DNA from: Ananas comosus | Taxonomy: Eukaryota > Streptophyta > Magnoliopsida > Poales > Bromeliaceae | Reading direction: 5' to 3' | DNA length: 64,000 nucleotides | Assembly: GCF_001540865.1 (NCBI RefSeq) | Contig: NC_033628.1 | Coordinates: 8,921,525 to 8,985,524 of the forward strand | Shown here: piece by piece, positions 1 through 10,665 of the stretch | How positions within the stretch are numbered: the stretch's first letter is position 1 | How the letters are laid out: each line of letters opens with the position of its first letter | Notes under the pieces: generated by a model | What the model saw: only the letters and a program-made list of their open reading frames with translations | What the model was told of the DNA's origin: nothing | Database searches by the model: none | Program-made: the position numbers and the translations under genes

Positions 1-420
1 CTCACTCTGTAGGAACGGCCACTTTCGGGCGCCCATAATCCCTTTCTGGGCGTCCGAAACATCAAGGCTGCACAAATGCTCCCCTTAGGTTCCTCCGCCG
101 GTGGTCTGCTGCGCCCATATTCTGCTTCGGCGGACCTCACCTATCACCAGCCACGTGTCAGCGCAAACGATACTCACGAGGTGAACTTTTGGACCCACTT
201 TCGGGCGCCCGAAACCAGCATCCAAATTGGCTTCTAGTTCTACTCAGTTCTGCACTCAAGTTCTGGGCGACCCAAAAACCTATTCTGGGCGCCTGAATTT
301 GGCAAAACTCCAGTTTTGCTCCATTGAGTGCGCCAAGTCCATTTCTGCATCCATTTCGTGCAGAAATAACTCCGACTCAGTCCGACACTCTCCAAACGTG
401 TCGACCAGTCACTAATACTG
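1..420. repeat. LTR-like sequence with GGGCGCC(C)GAA motifs
   Basis: The window opens inside a repeat. Short palindromic motifs of the type GGGCGCCCGAA recur about five times between positions 25 and 300. The same motif type recurs at 25.1-25.5 kb and 26.3-26.7 kb, where it lies in LTR-like sequence, so this is probably the flank of a gypsy-type LTR cut by the window edge. No boundary or target duplication can be seen. Short open frames here look accidental. Confidence 0.4.
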
Positions 421-461
421 TAGCCAATCCTATCCAAACCTCAGGAACACTACATTTCTCC

Positions 462-2330
462 TGGGTAATGAATTTGTTTATCAAACCATTGTTGATGCAT
501 ATACAGAACAAAATATTGATCAGAGTCATCTGAGTGATGAATCATGGGTTAATCGGACATTTTCTAATATATCATCCTTGGTGAATGCTTTGGATCAATA
601 GCACATTGAACATAATGTGCAACTTAAAGTTGTGAAATCAAATACAACTAGATACACTGTGAAATGTGTGGTCAATACTTGCCCATGGAGATTACACGCC
701 TGTCGATCGAAAAGTTGTATATATTTTAAAGTAAAAACTTATGGAGGTCCACACACATGCATGGTTCTAATTCTGAATACAACGCATTGAAATTGTACAT
801 CTTTTTTTCTATGTCAATTTATATTACCTACATTGAAGGTAAGGTTTACTAAGAGTCGTACGAAAATTCAATCTCAAGTTTGGAACGAGATGCACGTTAG
901 TATATCATATAGTTTGGCTTGGCCGGCGCAGAATAAAGGACTACAAATTATATATGGTAGTTGGGAGCAATTGTATTGTGATCTTTCTCGATACTTCTCA
1001 ATGTTAGAAGTAACAAACCTCGAAACTGTTACGAATATTGATTTTATTAGGGTGACGAGTACTACAAGAATATTTGTATGAGCCTTTTGGGCTTTTCGAC
1101 CCTAGATTCATGGCTGGGAGTATTGCCGCCCATTACTTAGTATCGATGCTACTAATTAGAACGTAAAATATAGAGGCCACACATTAATTACCATAGGTGT
1201 TGATGTCGACAGTGGTTTATATCCGCAAGCATTCGTAATTTGTGAGGGGGAGAATAGCTCGAGTTGGGAGTGGTTTCTAAATTATCTACGAAGGTACATA
1301 ATACAATCTCGAGTTATCACACTCATTTCAGATCGTTTTAAAGGACTAGCGAATCTTGTTGCACTTGTATTCCCAGCATCAGAAGATCATGCTCATCAAT
1401 GGTGTTTACGACATATAAAGGCTAATATGAATATTTATTTTAAAGCAAAACATTTGCTTGAAAAATTTTATGCTATCGGTAGTGTCTCAGAAGAACGAGA
1501 ATATACGCATTAAAGGACGAATTGAAGGCTATGGATGAAAATGCTTGGCTTTGGATTGACAAACTTCACGCCGATAGGACATACTGGGCTAAATCTTTCA
1601 ATGGTAGTCAACAATTCGGTATTATAACAACAAACCGATCGAAAAATTTAAATGAGAGGTTAAGTAGAGTTCGTGCCTTGCTAATTATAGCTTTTGTAAT
1701 GACAATATTTTATTGAGTGGTTGAATATTTCCTAAAATATCGTGCGGAGGGAGCAATAATGTCTATACAATTTGTTTCGACTATTGATAAGATCATCAAT
1801 AGTTGGATGACATGTGCTAGGGCATATACGGTTCGACGATTTGGAGCTCACGAGTTTGACGTACTTACTAAAAGGAATTTGCAATGCAAAGTGATTATCA
1901 ATGAAAGAGATTCTACTTATTCATATTTGTGTTTGCAACTCGTGAAAATTCCTTGTCCTTATATTTTATTATGTTATAGTTCCTCACACATGAACATAAA
2001 TTACTATGACTTATGTTCTCATTTGTATACTACCATGTCCTACCATCAAGCTTGTGAACCATAGTTCTATTCGGTTCCCGATCGTCGTTATTGGGTCGAG
2101 TCATATGATTCACCTCTACTTCTACTACACGAGAGAAGGAAAAAAGGACGATCCAAATCTACTCGTATTGTCAATGTTATGAACAAAAGTGCTGGAAATA
2201 GAAAGGGAAAGTATAGTATGTGTAAACAATACGACCATTATAAAAGCACATGTCTTGAAAATCAACAAAGAAGGACCAAGAGTCGTTATCGCTTAGTTTG
2301 TTTGATATGTTGTTTGTTGACTTTTTTTAA
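462..2330 (+). pseudogene. Decayed Mutator-like (MULE) transposase
   Basis: Reading across frames gives the usual MULE order. At about 640-770 is the N-terminal MuDR-type zinc-binding segment (CPWRLHA followed by a GPHTC motif). At about 1170-1430 is the DDE transposase core (a GVDVDSGLYP block, then ISDRFKGL, then a QWCLRHI motif that fits the CxxH signature). At 1522-1716 and 1717-2064 are the region after the core and a degenerate SWIM-like zinc finger, and at about 2090-2280 a Lys/Arg-rich tail with a lone Cys pair. Several stops and frameshifts interrupt it, so it cannot make transposase. No terminal inverted repeats were identified. A plant-mobile-domain ORF follows in the same orientation. 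Family assignment is from recognised motifs. Confidence 0.75.
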
Positions 2331-2539
2331 TTATTTTACGTTAGTGCACTGATATTATATTCTTTTATTTTTCATTGATTTTAATTGACTATTTCAGATA
2401 GATGATTATGAGGAGGCATGACTGATTGATACATCTATGCTAACTGAACAACCACCGATTGATTTTTTTTAAAACATTTTAAAATTTTTGGTAAACTATG
2501 TATTAGTATAATGTGGCATTCATAATCATGCAGGGTTAT

Positions 2540-3898
2540 TCTTTTATTCAATTTGTGAAGTATGGCCATAAATTGAACCAATGGTAGATTAAGCATCCTG
2601 CAGTTTTGGAGCTCTTACGACTAGCAGGATTTTATTACATATCATGTTTGCGGCGCGTGCAGCTTGATCAGTCTTTATTTGGATCATTAGTAGAGAGGTA
2701 GTGGAGGGAGACGTAGACTTTCCACATACGACACGAGGACATGCGACATGTGGATGGATATAGCTGTTATTACAAGACTTCGCATCGATGGTGGGGCTGT
2801 GACCGGAGGGACGTCAAATCAATGGCCATAGCTCTGCGAGTTATTTCTCGGGGTGGTTTCGGAGGATATTAGGGACGGTGAGATAAAGATAGATTAGTTA
2901 TACCATCATTTTCATGATATCGCCCTAAATGCACCTCCCACTATCGTACAAGCTATAACATAAGGATAATACTATTTTAGATAAGGTGTGGTTTGTTGCC
3001 AAACCCAAGTGTGCATAGAGGGCATTTGAAATGGTTGCCACTTTTAGAGGACTTTGACGCTTGCGGTGAGTTTGCATAGGGGGGGAAAGGTGTGACACTA
3101 GCTATTCTCTATCGAGCATTAGAAAATGCTTGCATGAAGGAGAATGTGGAGTGTTGTTGTTTTGGGACATTATTTTAGGTACTTTCCTTTAACACTAATT
3201 TAAATCATGGTTTCTCTTATAGTTTCTAAGTAGTTTTTCTTATAGATTTGGGCTTGGGACCACTTGCACATTGGTCGACCTAAGATAGTCGAACTGTAGC
3301 CTAAGCTTGTTGATGTAGGTGAGTAATTTTCATATTAAATTTTCTATAAATTATTTTATCATTACTAATACGATATAAATGAATTAGGTGGAATACCAGG
3401 TTTGCTTTTCGGGATAATGTCAGAACTACTGACATTGAGTTTTATCGTGATCAGTTTGATCAGTAGTTAGAGTCCAATGTAAATGAAAATAATTCGATCT
3501 TACTATAACTGTAACTTTTTAAAAAATAAGTAAGTGATCATATATTCTTTTCACAATATATTACATGTAGGCCTTATAAAGATGCGGTACTAAGACACTA
3601 CCATCTTTTATGTAGCGGGGTCATATGTTTGGTGATCTAGGACTACCTTAGTCTACTTTCACATCATTGAGTTGCATCTTCCATATTAGGTGCTTCCGTA
3701 AATTGGTCTTTTGCAACATATACCCGATGCAATGGTTGTCATACCTCACATCACTTTACGAGGTAGAGCAGATGAGAATTGGGCGGCATATCATACTGCA
3801 TATATTCAACATTGGGATGATCGATTGATAGACATAGTAGAGGTGGAACCCCATGTAGATCCCGATCCTATACAAGCTACTACTGTTTACATACAGTG
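2540..3898 (+). pseudogene. Decayed plant mobile domain (PMD, aminotransferase-like) ORF
   Basis: Blocks in order match the plant mobile domain of MAIL1/MAIN-like proteins. They are the LLRLAGFYYIS start at about 2605-2640, a VERWWRET-like block broken by stops at 2690-2720, an RIDGGAVTGGTSNQW block near 2785, the VSLHRGGKG and ALENAC region at 3065-3140, an IWAWDHLHIGRPK block at 3248-3280, the YRDQFDQ block near 3445, and a tail resembling LLQHIPDAMVV and ENWAAYHTAYIQHWDDRL within the open stretch 3711-3896. Stops, frameshifts and possible intron remnants are present. PMD proteins occur as host genes and as passengers of transposons; directly behind a MULE transposase the passenger reading is preferred. 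Confidence 0.7.
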
Positions 3899-3987
3899 AT
3901 ATTAGAGGATCATCAAAAAGTGGATATCTAGGCCAGTATAGCGTCCACCCCTTGCATATCAGCCATGTGAACATGTTGAGAGAGCAT

Positions 3988-3989
<2 letters not shown>

Positions 3990-4067
<78 letters not shown>
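3990..4067. repeat. (TA)n microsatellite
   Basis: Uninterrupted alternating TA for about 78 bp, followed by imperfect TTA/TAT sequence to about 4100. It splits the PMD ORF from its basic C-terminal tail. Confidence 0.95.
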
Positions 4068-4070
<3 letters not shown>

Positions 4071-4137
4071 TATTATATTTATTTTTATATATATATAAAG
4101 TTTAGTATAATTTTTATGATGTTGTTTTCATTTTAAG

Positions 4138-4722
4138 TCGATGTCGTGCAGAGATCACACTATACGATCAAACGTGTCCTACCAGATATTTCGTATGGTG
4201 GAGCATTAGAAGCCCTGACATAAGTTGTTGATCAAATAGAAGCAAGTTTGGAGACTATGTACACTTCCAGACACTGTACCTCCACGCTAGCAGAACATGG
4301 TGGACCATCGATGTCGGGCCATATACCACTATATAGTTCGCCGAGGACATCTTCACTGATAGAGGAGCCAGCTTATCATCAAGGCATAGTACCAGTACCA
4401 GAGGATCCACCTCGACCAGCTGGTAATGTTTATAGTAGGTGCCGATGGCAGTTGCAGTCTCTTCACGCAGATCAGCCCTCATTTTCAGCTCCTCCACGGT
4501 TAGACAAAGTACCGACACCTGCTGTGGTTGAGCACGAGTTCAGATGGGTGATCTAAACGCAAGACACTCAGCTAGTTGTTGAGGGTGTTGCTATCGAACA
4601 TCTCGACCAGTTGGAAGTCATAGAGCCCTTTGATGAGCGTGGTGTTGATCGTGGTCGCGGTTGTGGTAGGCGACGTGTTGGTAGACGTGGTCGAGGGAGA
4701 AGGACTTGGATAAGGATATGAC
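4138..4722 (+). pseudogene. C-terminal tail of the PMD ORF, Arg/Gly-rich end
   Basis: Beyond the TA repeat the same strand continues as low-complexity coding-like sequence with an open stretch at 4248-4556. At about 4635-4718 it encodes an Arg/Gly-rich run (repeated RGR and GRR triplets) before a stop. Such a basic tail is common at the end of transposon-encoded PMD proteins. It is broken by stops and not functional. The link to the PMD block is inferred from position. Confidence 0.45.
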
Positions 4723-4934
4723 ATTACATTTTGTAAATTTTAAATTGTACGGTGCTTTCTATATTATCAAAAAACTTACTCTATCTTTGGATATCTTATT
4801 GTGATGATATGGTATTGATATTCTATTGATAATATGTTGTTGTATTGATGTTGTGTTGGATTTATTGTTGTGCTGTTGTATTATTGTGTTGGATTTGTTA
4901 TGTTGAAGAGAATGTTGTCTAGACTGGAGTTCTA

Positions 4935-5140
4935 CTGAACACGATTAATTATTCACCGTATTTAGACATGATGAATAGTTCACGGTGTCTATATACGGTG
5001 AATCATTCACCGTGTCTGGACACGATGAATCATTCACCGTATTTATCGTATTGTATAAAAGGTAAGGTGTATAAGTTAAACATGGTGAAACCGTTCACTG
5101 TGTCCAAACACTTGCGAATGGTTCAGCGTGTTCAACTTAT
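4935..5140. repeat. Palindromic short repeats around TTCACCGT/ACGGTGAA
   Basis: The motif TTCACCGT and its complement ACGGTGAA occur several times, joined by GTCTGGACAC-like palindromes, with a period of roughly 28-40 bp. Neighbouring copies can pair with each other. This lies where the terminal region of the MULE/PMD element would be expected, so it may be subterminal repeat structure, but no clean TIR or target duplication was found. Confidence 0.55.
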
Positions 5141-5369
5141 TCTAGACCCCTATTCTAGACCACTACCTACGCTCACATAGTGCTTGCGTGACGCTTGCGT
5201 AGCGGGGATAGAGTCAATCTTGCAAATATAAATTTTGTGGGGCCATTTGTGGGAATTTTTTTTTTCTGAGGTGGCTAAATGCAAAAAAAGCCTAAGAATA
5301 AATTGTTTCCTATACCAATGAATGTTACATTTATGCATCGTGTATTTGTGAACTTAGTTTTTTATCTTA

Positions 5370-5783
5370 GGGGAAACTTCAAATACCCCCCGTGGTTTCA
5401 TACTTTCTCACTTTAGTACCCTATGGTTTAAAATGTATCAAGTTATCTTGTGTTTTCGCACTTTCTCACTTTAGTACCCTGTGGTTTCAAGTGTATCAAG
5501 TTAGTACCCTATGGTTTTATTTTTGTATCAAGTTAGTACCCTGTGATTTCAATTTTTTCTTTTTATTATCCATTTCGGGGTATATAATTTAACGAAATAT
5601 TAAACCACAGGGTACTAAAGTGAGAAAGTGTGAAACCACAGGGTACTAACTTAATACACTTAAAACCACATGGTACTAAAGTGAGAAAACGCGAAACCAC
5701 AGGGTATTAACTTGATACACTTTAAACCACAGGATACTAAAGTGAGAAAGTACGAAACCGTGGGGGGTATTTGAAGTTTCCCC
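5370..5783. mobile_element. Foldback MITE, MULE-type 9-bp target duplication (copy 1)
   Basis: A near-perfect long inverted repeat starts GGGGAAACTTCAAATACCCC and ends with its complement. Each arm is built from tandem units containing 'tttagtaccctgtggttt' and 'gtatcaagttagtaccc'. It is flanked by the 9-bp direct repeat TTTATCTTA at 5361-5369 and 5784-5792, the duplication length typical of Mutator-like elements. It carries no gene. A second member with a different 9-bp duplication is at 13489-13922. Confidence 0.9.
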
Positions 5784-5831
5784 TTTATCTTATATACGTC
5801 ATGTATTTATAAACTCAATATTTTATCTTAT

Positions 5832-8110
5832 ATGTCAACCCAACTGCTTCCTAATAGTGCCTTGAGGCTAAAGATGTTGTGTTTTGAGGGCATCTTTCTT
5901 TTTAATACTAGAGTAAAGAAACCTATCCTAGTCGAACCAATAGGTAACACAAGTGAATTTGCAGAAGAAGCCCAACCCACAAGCAATAAAAGACCTAGAG
6001 TAGAGAAAACTTTGGTGATGACTTCTGTGTCCTATTTGTAGAAGACACTCCATCTTCCTATAAGCAAGCAATCCTATACGCGAGCAATGAACTTGTAGAT
6101 AAATATTTTTGGAAAGAGGCCATTAATATGGAGATACAGTTAATTATGTAAAACCATAATTGGGAGTTGACAGAATTACTTTGTTATAACTTGTAGATGG
6201 ATTTTTAAGAAGAAATTGAGACCAAATGAATCTGTAGAGAAATATAAGACTAGATAAGTAGTACAAGCTTCCACACAAAAGCCCGGTGTAGGCTATTTTG
6301 ATGTGTATGCACCTGTTGATTGGATTACATGCTATTAGAATATTGATAGCCTTAACTTCTATTTATAACTTGATTGTTCATCAACTAGATGTTAAGATAA
6401 CTTTTAGTAATTTTGAGGAGGAGATCTATATGGATCGATTTGAAAGATTTGTGGTATGCAAATTACTTAGATCTCTATGTGGTCTTAAGCAAGCTTTTAA
6501 GCAGTGGCACTCGAACTTTGAGTCCTTGAGTGTATCTAATAGTTTTCATATGAATATGTCCAATGAATATGTGTATTCTATGAAATATGATAGATGGAAA
6601 GTAATCTTGTATTTGTATGTTGATGACATCTGAATCTTTAACACTAATATGGAAGTGATAAATAATGTGAAATATTTGCTTAATAAAAACTTTGATTTGA
6701 AAGATCTTAGGCAAGCAAATTAATGTGATTTTTAACATGAAGATAATTAAAAATCTGATGGAATAGTTATGTGACGATCTCATGTATGTAGTGAGCAATT
6801 GTTAAAGAAGTTTGGATATTTTGATTTTGAAGTCATAGTAACACCTTATGGTCGTAATGTACACTTTAAAAAGAATAGAAGTGATTGTATATGTCAGAAT
6901 ATGTATGCCCAAATTATAGAATATCTAGGATAACTAGTATATTAGATCAGATTTAGTTTATTTTGTAAACGATCGAGAAGATACACCTTTAATCTAAATA
7001 GAGAGAATTGGAATACTTATAAAAAAAGTGTTAAGATACTTGAAAGATATTACATCTTATGGACTACATTCACTAGATTTTCTGAAATTTAGAAGGCTAT
7101 AGTGATAATAATTGGACTGATGGTACAGTTGATGTGAAGCCAATTATTGAATTTTTATTTTTTTTAGGAGAAATAATTATTTCTTGAAAGTTGACTAAAT
7201 AATCTTTTATTGCTAGAAGCTGTTGGCTTAAATCGGCGAGCATCCTGCCCTGTGGCGGGAGGCCATGTGGGCCGAGTCATGTTCAAAATAGCGTGAGACT
7301 GGTTTGGGCCGAGTCATATTCGAAGTGGCATGAGGTTGGTTGGGGGCCGAGTCACAATCGAGACCCGTGGGCGCTGTATCTGTCCGCTTGGTTGCGTATT
7401 TCTAACAGCTCGAACTTTGGGATTAATGGTTAGCGCCAAAGATCCGACAAGTGGTATCAGAGCCAGAGGTCACGAGTTTGATTCCTGCATGCCGCAAATA
7501 TGTGTAGATACTGGAGGGGGAATTGTTGGCTTAAATGGGCGAGCATCTTGCCCTGTGGCGGGAAGCCATGCATGTGGGCCGAGTCATGTTCAAAATGGCG
7601 TGAGGCTGGGTTGGGCTGAGTCATATTCGAAGTGGCGTGAGGCTGGTTGGGCCGGGTTACAATCGAGACCCGTGGGCGCTGTATCTGTACACTTGGTTGC
7701 GTATTTCAAACAGCTCGAGCTTTTAGAATTAATAGTTAGCACCAACGATCCGACAGAAGCATCTTGAAATCTAAGCTTTAGATACAACCGCGACTAAGTG
7801 GACTAGATAATTTCTTTATGATTTGCCACTATTAGAGAGACCTTTAGCAGTTATGTGTATTCGTTGTGACTGTAGATCTACATTTGATAAGTGCACGCAA
7901 AAGAATGTGAAGATTAAAATGAATAGATTCATGAAAGTGAGATATGAGTTTGTTTTGCTGAATATAAAGGAGAATGTGTGATTGCTTTGAAATTTATTTA
8001 TATGATCTGCACAGAATTAGACTGATTAGTTCACCAAGGATTATCGAGAACCGTGATCCAAGAATTGTCGAGGGGGATAGGTTTAAGCCAGCAATAAAGT
8101 TACCAGTGAT
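5832..8110 (+). mobile_element. Decayed Ty1-copia polyprotein (RT to RNase H), split by a TRIM
   Basis: The region preceding RT is at 5832-6041. RT blocks follow: a WIFKKKLRPNESVEKYKTR block near 6190-6255, the DVKITFSNFEEEIYM block near 6391, SLCGLKQAFKQW near 6472, and the catalytic YVDDI at 6616-6630. RNase H sequence (FIARS) reaches 7220, is interrupted by the TRIM at 7221-7755, and resumes at 7756 toward a typical copia C terminus near 8040-8090. Many stops and frameshifts show it is dead. No LTR pair was found. It differs clearly from the copia element at 53-63 kb. Confidence 0.75.
7221..7755 (+). mobile_element. Complete TRIM retrotransposon (535 bp)
   Basis: Two similar LTRs (7221-7449 and 7524-7755) start TGTTGGC and end CCGACA. 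The first is followed by a primer-binding site TGGTATCAGAGCC (7452-7464) that fits initiator methionine tRNA. The second is preceded by a purine tract CTGGAGGGGGAA (7511-7522). Only about 74 bp lie between the LTRs, so nothing is encoded. The 5-bp repeat GAAGC flanks it at 7216-7220 and 7756-7760. It sits inside the copia RNase H, so it is younger than that element. Open frames across the LTRs are accidental. Confidence 0.9.
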
Positions 8111-9354
8111 GGCAACCTAATCTCTGAAAGGTTTAGTAGATAGAAACAAATTGGATAGGAAGGTATGACAAGCACGTTTTATGCATACGTATAGCAATAG
8201 TGCTCATATCTGCATGCAGGTAAGAAGGGCATTAACCCTAAAGTTTCAAGACTCACAATGCTGGGAATGACATCTCAAACAGTCTTATGAGGAACTAGTA
8301 TGCGTGTGAAGTTTTGAGGCTGTGACTATGAAAAGAGGGTTATTCCCAAAAACACGCATATGTGGAGTGATACTAGCCCATAGCCATAAGAAGGCTAATC
8401 CACATAGAACCTTGACGAGGTTGTACCATGTGTGTGGTTTATGAAATCTGATTCATCAGTCATGATTTAAGCCATAGTGCACTATTTACCCTTGGATGTA
8501 CGCAGAGATGCACTAAGTGGAGGTTCCAAAAAGTTGCTTTGCCGAACATGTGGTATAAGGGAAGGATCCAGCACCTTATTCGTTTACTTTGTATTTTGAT
8601 ATTATGTTGTTTTCCTTTTATTTAAAAATTTAAATCCCATGTGAAGATTTAGAAATTTACTATTTATTTTGTGATCTAAAGCTTTAATTGGGGGCAAGGA
8701 CCTCCTGAGTCACCTAATATCTAATAAGCTTTATTTGGGATTACTAGTACTCCAAATACTACTCTAAAATTAGTCGAAGATGGAATAAGAGAAGTAATTA
8801 CTTGTTATGTACGTATTCCATTATCTCTTAGTCGCTTTCTTAGAGAACGGTGCGTGTGCAGTCGCTCACATACACTTAATCTTTATTTTTCATAGCTGTT
8901 TTAATACTTTTGTTCAAATATTTTTGCTTACCTACTATTCACCTTCCAAGTATTTATTAGAGGCTCTATGGATAATGATACAATATTATTCCTTTTAAGA
9001 GGTTGGTCTTTAATGGCTACGTACTAGCCTGCTGGTTTTAATTCTCCTCTTACTTTATACGAGGGATATGGTGATTAGAGTACTTTTTTACACCGAAGCT
9101 TAAATCTTCCTCTCTTACTATTTTTTTCTTATTTATTGGATATCTAAGGGCTCATTTAGTTCATCTTTTGCTATCTTGGAGATGTGTTGACGGGATAGCT
9201 AGTAGTTTATTCATTATACTCGTTGTATCACTAGAAGTGATTGTCAAAGCTTCATAGGTGGAGAAGTAATCTTACTTTTAGGATGGTACATCGCTTGTCT
9301 GGACCCACTAACCAAATCTAAACTTATGCTCCCTATTACTGACTGTTTAATACA
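8111..9354. other. Degenerate sequence, no gene seen
   Basis: After the copia C terminus the sequence to about 8570 resembles the non-coding tail that follows copia pol genes, but no LTR could be paired with it. From 8580 to 9350 I see only AT-rich unique-looking sequence. The longest open frame (63 codons at 8807) shows no recognisable domain. Confidence 0.5.
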
Positions 9355-9364
9355 AACTACTTGC

Positions 9365-9368
<4 letters not shown>

Positions 9369-9405
<37 letters not shown>

Positions 9406-9546
9406 AGAGATAGGTTGCACGCTACCCGCTTCGTTTATTTCATTTAGAAATAAACTTAGCTGGAAATGTGAATCAATTAGGATTCGAACTAGAATCTCGG
9501 ATACTAACCACCAAGCCTTTTGCCACTTGCTCTAGAGACGGTCGGT
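9369..9546 (-). mobile_element. tRNA-derived SINE, copy 1
   Basis: On the minus strand it begins ACCGACCGTC, carries a box-B-like GTTCGAATCC, a middle GAAATAAACGAAGCGGGTA block and a terminal CTATCTCTC followed by a poly(A) of about 35 (seen here as T). A perfect 14-bp target duplication, aactacttgctact, flanks it at 9355-9368 and 9547-9560, showing L1-type retroposition. Four more copies lie in this window. Confidence 0.9.
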
Positions 9547-9560
9547 AACTACTTGCTACT

Positions 9561-10665
9561 TAATAGAATTTGTTCACTGCTGAGTACCACACACGCTGCT
9601 TACACTGCTTAATATAATTTATTCACTACTTAATATTGAACAATTTATTGCTTAATGAGAAATTGTTCACTTATTTTATAAGTGTTTTAAATCTGAGGAG
9701 ATTTTTGTAATTTCAAAATATATTTCTATTCAAAGAGCATAATTATTTTACACATTATAAACTAAACCGTAGTCAATCTTGGCATCGACTTTTTCAAGTT
9801 TTCGAAAAAATTTGGTGGTATGTCTGACAACATTAACGATTGTCAAATGCTCCAAAAAAGATAGTAAGTGTCGTATAAGCGTCATATATAGGTCGAGGTC
9901 GATTTGATTGTAGATGCAAATAACAGAGTTGTGGTAGTGAAATTAGACTTGACGGGGTGGACGAGCATATGGAAGAAGATGTTAGTGATGGAAGTAAAAA
10001 ATGAAAAATTAGAAATAACGACGTAACCGATCCTAAATATTGAAGATCTGATTAGAGGGGGAAAAAAATGAGAGACCAAAACGAAAAATCGCTACCGACG
10101 TCAAGTGGTGCAATTAATCTTCGTACCCACCTCTGCAGGTGTAGATGATCCAAATTGTGTCCATGCCGAGCAGAAATTTGCTGCTGACATATGTCTTGAC
10201 TACATTAATTGAGGCTTTTTCATGTCTTCCTTCAAAAATTATTGACGCAAAATGCATGGAGACCCTTTCAATGATAGGTTATATTTTGAAGGAAATAGAT
10301 TCCTCAACTTTTTTTTTTTTTTTTTTTGAATTTATATTTGGTAACTTTTTATGTTATGCAATTAGGAATCTTATCCAGATACCTACTTACGACTGATAAC
10401 TTATATGATCTGATTAAGGGGAAAGATTAATACAAGAGCTAACCATATATTTCTTTGCGAGTGAGAGGCAATATTAGAGATAACGATTCGTTCTACTCAA
10501 CAGCGGTAAAGGTTACGGAGCACCCCCCGGCATTTAAAACTCAACGGCCCCTTGTCCGCTTACCCGTGAGGTCCGTGAGGATAGTAGCTAATGAAGCGCG
10601 AAACGAAAACCACCACCACCACCACCACCTCCACCACCATTACCAGTACCGACCCCTCTCCAGTG
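9561..10665. other. AT-rich intergenic sequence upstream of the IRK-interacting-like gene
   Basis: No coding, RNA or transposon signature was recognised. A T17 run lies near 10311-10327. The (CAC)n-rich stretch at 10610-10637 just before the proposed ATG is probably 5' untranslated sequence. Confidence 0.45.

Noticed and set aside
7330..7787. Open frames over the TRIM LTRs
   Set aside because: They follow the two LTR copies and contain no retroelement domain; TRIMs do not encode protein.
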